From the NCBI GenBank assembly GCA_036272915.1, contig DATAXV010000098.1, forward strand, positions 1 through 9,487: a stretch of 9,487 bases of DNA, in the 5' to 3' direction. Position numbers and translations under genes: made by a program. Each line of letters opens with the position of its first letter. The first letter of the stretch is position 1. Below are positions 5,913 to 9,487 of this stretch, piece by piece. The notes beneath the pieces were generated by a model, which was not told where the DNA came from, searched no databases, and saw only the letters and a program-made list of their open reading frames with translations. This DNA comes from DATAXV01 sp036272915. Its GTDB lineage: Bacteria; Chloroflexota; Dormibacteria; Dormibacterales; Dormibacteraceae.

Positions 5913-6710
5913 ATGTCGCCACAACCGAGGATCGGACATGTACCCGTCAACGGCCTCGCGATGTACTGGGAATCCCGCGGCGAGGGGGGAACGCCCCTGG
6001 TCGTCGTCCACGGCGGCTTCGGCATGGCCAGCATGTTCGGCGACCTGCTCGACGAGTTCGCCCGGGACCGCCGGGTCGTCGCCCTCGAGCTGCAGGGCCA
6101 CGGCCACACCCGCGACATCGACCGGCCGTTCACCCACGAGGCCTTCGGCGACGACATCGCCGCCGCGATCGAGGGTCTCGGGCTGGGAGAGGTCGACCTG
6201 CTCGGCTACAGCGTCGGCGCCGGATCCGTGCTGCGGTGCGCGATCCAGCATCCCGATCTGGTGCGCCGGCTGGCCGTGGCCTGCTTCCCCCACCGCCGGG
6301 ACGGGTGGTACCCGGAGATCCGCGCCGCCTTCGACCAGATGGGCCGGGCCCAGTTCGAGATGCTGCGGCAGTCGCCGATGTACGCGGCCTGGAGGCAGGT
6401 GGCCCCGGATCCCGAGGCGTTCCCCACCCTGATCGACAAGATCGGCGAGCTCAACCGGCGCGACTACGACTGGAGCAAGGAGATCAGGGCGCTCGACATG
6501 CCCACGCTCCTCGTCTACGGCGACGCCGACAGCATCCCCCCGGCGGAGGCGGCCGCCTTCCACGCCCTGCTCGGAGGAGGCCGGCGCGACGCCGGTTGGG
6601 ACAGCTCGCAGATCGGCTCGGCCCGGCTCGCGATCCTGCCCGGCGTCACCCACTACGACGCCTTCGCATCGCCCGATCTGCTCCGCGCCGTGTCCGCCTT
6701 CATCGCCTGA
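5913..6710 (+). CDS. Alpha/beta-fold hydrolase
   Basis: A 265-residue cytoplasmic alpha/beta hydrolase. The oxyanion-hole loop HGGF is at 33-36. The nucleophile elbow GYSVG has S100, the acid loop YGDADSIPP contains D204 or D206, and the catalytic His is H247 in LPGVTHYDAF. The cap region (about 125-190) is helical and Trp/Tyr-rich. The family includes esterases, C-C hydrolases and haloperoxidase-like enzymes, and the substrate cannot be set from motifs. The ATG at 5913 has a clear GGAGG Shine-Dalgarno. The same frame happens to be open far upstream across the antisense of ada, but that part is not coding. An MFS transporter gene follows after 73 bases in the same direction and may be co-transcribed. 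Confidence 0.92.
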   Translation: MSPQPRIGHVPVNGLAMYWESRGEGGTPLVVVHGGFGMASMFGDLLDEFARDRRVVALELQGHGHTRDIDRPFTHEAFGDDIAAAIEGLGLGEVDLLGYSVGAGSVLRCAIQHPDLVRRLAVACFPHRRDGWYPEIRAAFDQMGRAQFEMLRQSPMYAAWRQVAPDPEAFPTLIDKIGELNRRDYDWSKEIRALDMPTLLVYGDADSIPPAEAAAFHALLGGGRRDAGWDSSQIGSARLAILPGVTHYDAFASPDLLRAVSAFIA

Positions 6711-6783
6711 CCGGAGAGGCGGCCGCCGGTCGATTCGCGGGCAAGCGGCGGAGTGCCGGAAGGGGGGCTCGACCGATTCCCTG

Positions 6784-8033
6784 GTGGCGATGGAACGCCC
6801 TCAGACGGCTCGACTCCGCTTCCGCTTCACCCACCTCGCCTGGGCCAACCTGGGCGCCCAGTCGGCGGAGCAGATCGGCGTCGCCGCCGCCACCCTCTTC
6901 GCCGTGCTCGGGCTCGGCGCCGGGGCCGGCGAGATCGGCACGCTCCAGACCGTCCAGACCCTCCCCTACCTCCTTCTCTCGATCCCCGCCGGGGTCCTCG
7001 CCGACCGGGTCTCCAAGCGCCGGCTGATGACGGTGGCGAGGCGATCCGCACGCTCTCCCTGGCGGCCATGCTCGCCCTCGTCCTCACCGGCGGCGCCTCC
7101 CTCCCCCTGCTCGCGCTGATCGGGTTCGCCGGGGGCTGCGGCACCATCGCCTTCCAGGTGGCGGCCCCCGCCCTCGTCCCCTCCCTGGTGCCGGCCGAGG
7201 TCCTGCCTCGGGCCAATGCCCGGGTCGAGCTGGCGCGCACTGTCGCCTTCACCGCCGGCCCCGCCCTGGCCGGCGTCATCGTCGGCCGGACCGGCGCCCC
7301 TCCCGCGTTCGGCGTCGCCGCCGCCCTCTCCCTCTGCGCGGTGCTGCTCCTCGGCGGGCTGCCCGAGCCCACCCGGCGGAGCGCGCCGCGGCGCAACCCC
7401 CTGAGCGAGATCGGCGAGGGGCTCCGCTTCGTCGCCTGCCACCGCCTGCTCCTGCCCGTCCTCGTCGTCCAGCTCATCTTCAACACCGCCTGGTTCGTGA
7501 TCCAGGCCGCCTACACCCCCTACGCCGTCCACCACCTGCACCTCGCCGCCGCCGGCGTCGGGGCGACACTCGCCGTCTACGGCGCCGGACTCCTCATCGG
7601 CGTCCTGCTCGCCCCTCGCGTCATGCGCTCGCTGCCCTTCGGCGTCGCCATCGGCACCGGACCCGTGTGCGGGCTGGTGGCGGGTCTGATCATGGTCGCG
7701 ACCATCGCCCTCCCCTCCTTCCTGCTCGCCGGCCTCTCCTTCCTGCTCCTCGGCGTCGGGCCCGCCCTCTGGATCGTGAGCACGACCACGCTGCGTCAGC
7801 GCATCACCCCGCCGGGGATGCTGGGCCGCGTCTCGGCGGTCTTCCTGGTCGCCTCCGGCTCGCGGTCGCTGGGCACGGCCCTGGTCGCGCTGGTCGGCAG
7901 CCTGCTCGGCGCCGGCCCCTGTCTGGAGATGGCCGCGGCCGGATTCGGGCTGCAGGCGCTGCTGATCCTCCTCTCACCTGCCGTGCGCATGGTCAGCCTG
8001 CCCGAGCCGGCGCCGGAGCGGGTGGCGGCCTGA
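6784..8033 (+). pseudogene. MFS transporter (DHA3-like exporter), one-base frameshift
   Basis: Frame 1 from the GTG at 6784 (or ATG at 6790) encodes the first two helices and the MFS motif A GVLADRVSKRRLM (70-82). Frame 3 from about 7036 carries the remaining helices to the TGA at 8033. Adding one base near 7033-7038 (for example gcgag back to gcggag) gives a single protein of about 416 residues with roughly 12 hydrophobic segments, the normal length for a complete transporter. Internal features include FAGGCGTIAFQVAAPALVPS after helix 3, a charged central loop (EPTRRSAPRRN, about 197-207) and GMLGRVSAVFLVASG in the second half, typical of drug/siderophore exporters of the MFS_3 type. The upstream purine tract GGAAGGGGGG (6758-6767) is 16 bases from the GTG, a weak ribosome site. 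As written, only the truncated halves would be made. Substrate unknown. Confidence 0.8.
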
Positions 8034-8233
8034 TCTGGGGACCGCGCGCGCCCGACGTGTGGCCTTACCCGGTCCTCCCCCAACGACGGTCCCGATCGCT
8101 GCTCCCGAAGTCCCGCGTTCACTGTGGAACCGCCGGCGGCTCCAGTGAAGGCTCGGGTCAGCTGTCTCCAGAATCCGGCGCTGTCCCGCGCCGCCCCGCC
8201 CAGGTTCCCAGGGTCACGGCGAGACGCCGTGCC

Positions 8234-8239
8234 TACGCT
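8234..8239 (+). promoter_or_regulatory. Possible -10 element for a leaderless transcript
   Basis: TACGCT (TAnnnT type) ends 7 bases before the ATG at 8247, and there is no Shine-Dalgarno in front of that ATG. This spacing is what leaderless mRNAs of high-GC bacteria show. No good -35 is visible. Confidence 0.3.
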
Positions 8240-8246
8240 GGCCGCC

Positions 8247-8825
8247 ATGCCCACCCGCACCTCGTCCAGCTCCTCGCGGGGCTGCGCCTACATCTTCCTC
8301 GCGGCGGTCCTGCTCCCGATCCTGCTCGTCTACGGCCTCTACAAGATGTGGCGCTCGAGCTGGCCCCTGCCGGCCAAGGCGGGAGTGACTGCCGGTGCCG
8401 GAATCCTCCTGATCATCGTCGTCGCGATCGCGGCGTCCAGCGGATCTCCGGGGACGGGCCCGTCGCCCAGGACATCGGCGGCGAAGGCGACGATCGCCTC
8501 CCCCTCGCCAACACCCACGCCGACACCCACCGCAACTCCGACGGCGACACCAACGCCGACGCCGGCCCCCACGGCGGCTCCCAAGCCCGTTTCCACACCC
8601 CGGCCGGTCCCGGCCACCCCACGCCCCACGCAGGCGCCACCGCCGCCTCCTGCCCAGACCCCGACGCCCGTGCCGGCCAGCTGTCACCCCCTCAGTGACG
8701 AGCAGACCTGTTACGAGCCGGGTGAATTCTGTCGCGACTCCGACCACGGCGTGGTCGGCCTCGCCGGTGACGGGGAGACCATCGTCTGCGAGGACAACGA
8801 CGGATGGCGCTGGGAGCCCGAATGA
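8247..8825 (+). CDS. Two-helix membrane protein with Thr-Pro linker and C-terminal four-cysteine domain
   Basis: A 192-residue protein. A short Ser-rich N-terminus is followed by a hydrophobic segment at about 13-33, a short Arg/Trp/Lys stretch, and a second hydrophobic segment at about 47-64. A long Ser/Thr/Pro linker (about 68-145, with alternating TP and TPTAT units) would hold the C-terminal domain away from the membrane. That domain (146-192) has cysteines C146, C155, C162 and C181 with the landmarks CYEPGEFCR, DHGVVGLAGDGE and a Trp-rich end (DGWRWEP). It is probably outside the cell, where two disulfides could form. I recall similar C-terminal domains on other high-GC bacterial surface proteins, but no function is known to me. 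The frame is open upstream to a GTG at 8124, but the ATG at 8247 starts just before the first membrane helix and is preferred. Confidence 0.75.
   Translation: MPTRTSSSSSRGCAYIFLAAVLLPILLVYGLYKMWRSSWPLPAKAGVTAGAGILLIIVVAIAASSGSPGTGPSPRTSAAKATIASPSPTPTPTPTATPTATPTPTPAPTAAPKPVSTPRPVPATPRPTQAPPPPPAQTPTPVPASCHPLSDEQTCYEPGEFCRDSDHGVVGLAGDGETIVCEDNDGWRWEPE
8505..8579 (+). repeat. Low-complexity Thr-Pro codon repeat
   Basis: Irregular repeats of ACN and CCN codons encode residues 87-111 of the membrane-anchored protein (SPTPTPTPTATPTATPTP and on). Codon choice varies, so it is a protein-level repeat rather than an exact DNA microsatellite. Confidence 0.8.
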
Positions 8826-8966
8826 GCGCCGCGTCCACGACCGTCGTCGCCGTCCGTGCGTGGGGGGGATGCCGGAGGTCCCAGAGAGGGCCGAGCCCAC
8901 CACGTCCTCACATCGACCAACGGGACCGGCTCGTCCCTGGCCTCGCCGCGGTGGCCCGGATCCGGA

Positions 8967-9487
8967 TCAGTCCGGACCGCCCTCGATGGCCTCCGCCGCG
9001 CCGTCGATGAGACGCTCCAGCGAGCCCCGAGCGAACGGGCTCTGCCAGACCTGGTAGGTGTCGCCGCCGCGCTCGAAGGCGGCCTGGTCGGGCAGATAGC
9101 CGAGGTAGGGCCCGTTCACGATGTTGCCGACCAGCACCGGATGCGGGTGGAGCCGGCGCCGGAGCTCCCGCTGGAGCAGCGAATAGGCCTCGTTGGGCCC
9201 GGCCAGCAGCAGCGCGTCGCCGAGCCGCCAGAGCCAAACCGTGGCCGACACGCTGTCGCCCTCGATCCGGCTCAGAATCCGCCGCCGGCGACGGAGCCGC
9301 TCCTCTCTGACCCGCGGCTCGAGCTCGGCCCACCCCTCGGCGTCGGCCTCCGGGCGCCGGTCCAGCGGCACCCGCCGGAGCAGCGCCCAGGCGGTGCCGT
9401 CGACGCCGGCCGCGCGGCGTGCCCAGAGGGCCAGGCTCGCCCCCGACTCGACGGCGCCGGCGAACTCCAGAGCCGTCGCCGGCGGGA
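8967..9487 (-). CDS. Ceramidase-like protein, C-terminal part (runs off right edge)
   Basis: The frame is open from the window edge to a TGA at 8967-8969, giving the last 173 residues. Key blocks are a segment ATVWLWRLGDALLLAGPNEA, a Leu/Arg-rich helix (LLQRELRRRL), the strand-turn VLVGNIVNGPYLGYLPDQAA, then FERGGDTYQVWQSPFARGS and a final helix. The run of RLGDA, P-x-E, NG-x-x-GYLP and a following RGG-Y resembles the late core of neutral/alkaline non-lysosomal ceramidase-type proteins, in which the family has a GD..L..PGE..  helix and an N..GYLP loop. The metal-binding N-terminal part lies outside the window, so catalysis cannot be judged. A GTG at 9371 would start a 134-residue protein, but the coding character continues upstream to the edge, so this is taken as an internal codon. 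It is convergent with the gene at 8247-8825, leaving 141 bases between them. Confidence 0.55.
   Translation of the reverse strand, partial: PPATALEFAGAVESGASLALWARRAAGVDGTAWALLRRVPLDRRPEADAEGWAELEPRVREERLRRRRRILSRIEGDSVSATVWLWRLGDALLLAGPNEAYSLLQRELRRRLHPHPVLVGNIVNGPYLGYLPDQAAFERGGDTYQVWQSPFARGSLERLIDGAAEAIEGGPD

Noticed and set aside
6727..6775. CGGTCGA...TCGACCG inverted repeat before the MFS gene
   Set aside because: Seven base pairs around a 35-base loop; too weak to call an operator or attenuator.
8505..8579. Thr-Pro coding repeat read as a possible CRISPR or tandem-repeat array
   Set aside because: Units are 6 bases, imperfect and in frame with a protein linker; no spacers.
8961..8976. 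TCCGGA-TCAG-TCCGGA hairpin at the end of the ceramidase-like gene
   Set aside because: Only six base pairs built from a self-complementary hexamer, overlapping the stop codon and without a T-run; not a convincing terminator.

Overview
The window is very GC-rich chromosomal DNA with dense, mostly house-keeping and accessory metabolic genes. The short FtsY lacking an acidic or membrane N-terminal region and a secreted-type protein with a long Thr-Pro linker would fit a high-GC Chloroflexota lineage. The RecQ-like start, the Ada/oxygenase pair and the SRPBCC protein are also common in Actinomycetota. I cannot decide between these two from sequence alone. There is no tRNA, rRNA, CRISPR array, insertion sequence or prophage signature.

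Layout. Positions 1-1027 (minus) hold ftsY followed, with a GTGA overlap, by the first 47 codons of a RecQ-like helicase that runs off the left edge. Positions 1175-1771 (plus) hold a P-loop kinase-like gene broken by three one-base deletions. Positions 1871-2844 (plus) hold a 105-residue conserved-looking hypothetical protein and an SRPBCC-domain protein with a strong Shine-Dalgarno before a GTG start. A gene-free stretch, 2845-3236, has a TTGACA promoter candidate and two competing hairpins just upstream of a five-helix membrane protein (3237-3911).

The best-defined functional unit is on the minus strand at 3946-5765. It is ada (DNA alkylation sensor, activator and O6-methylguanine repair protein) translationally coupled by an ATGA overlap to a 2OG-Fe(II) oxygenase of the COG3826 type. 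This looks like an alkylation-response operon in which the usual AlkB partner is replaced by an uncharacterised oxygenase. Divergent from it are an alpha/beta hydrolase (5913-6710) and an MFS exporter (6784-8033) interrupted by one one-base deletion. The right end has a two-helix protein with a Thr-Pro linker and a four-cysteine C-terminal domain (8247-8825), and, convergent with it, the C-terminal part of a ceramidase-like protein (8967-9487, minus).

The four frame breaks are all single-base deletions at short C or G runs, so either recent gene decay or assembly error is possible. I see no clear novel defence or mobile system. The most interesting items are the Ada-oxygenase pair, the frameshift cluster and the alternative 5' leader hairpins.
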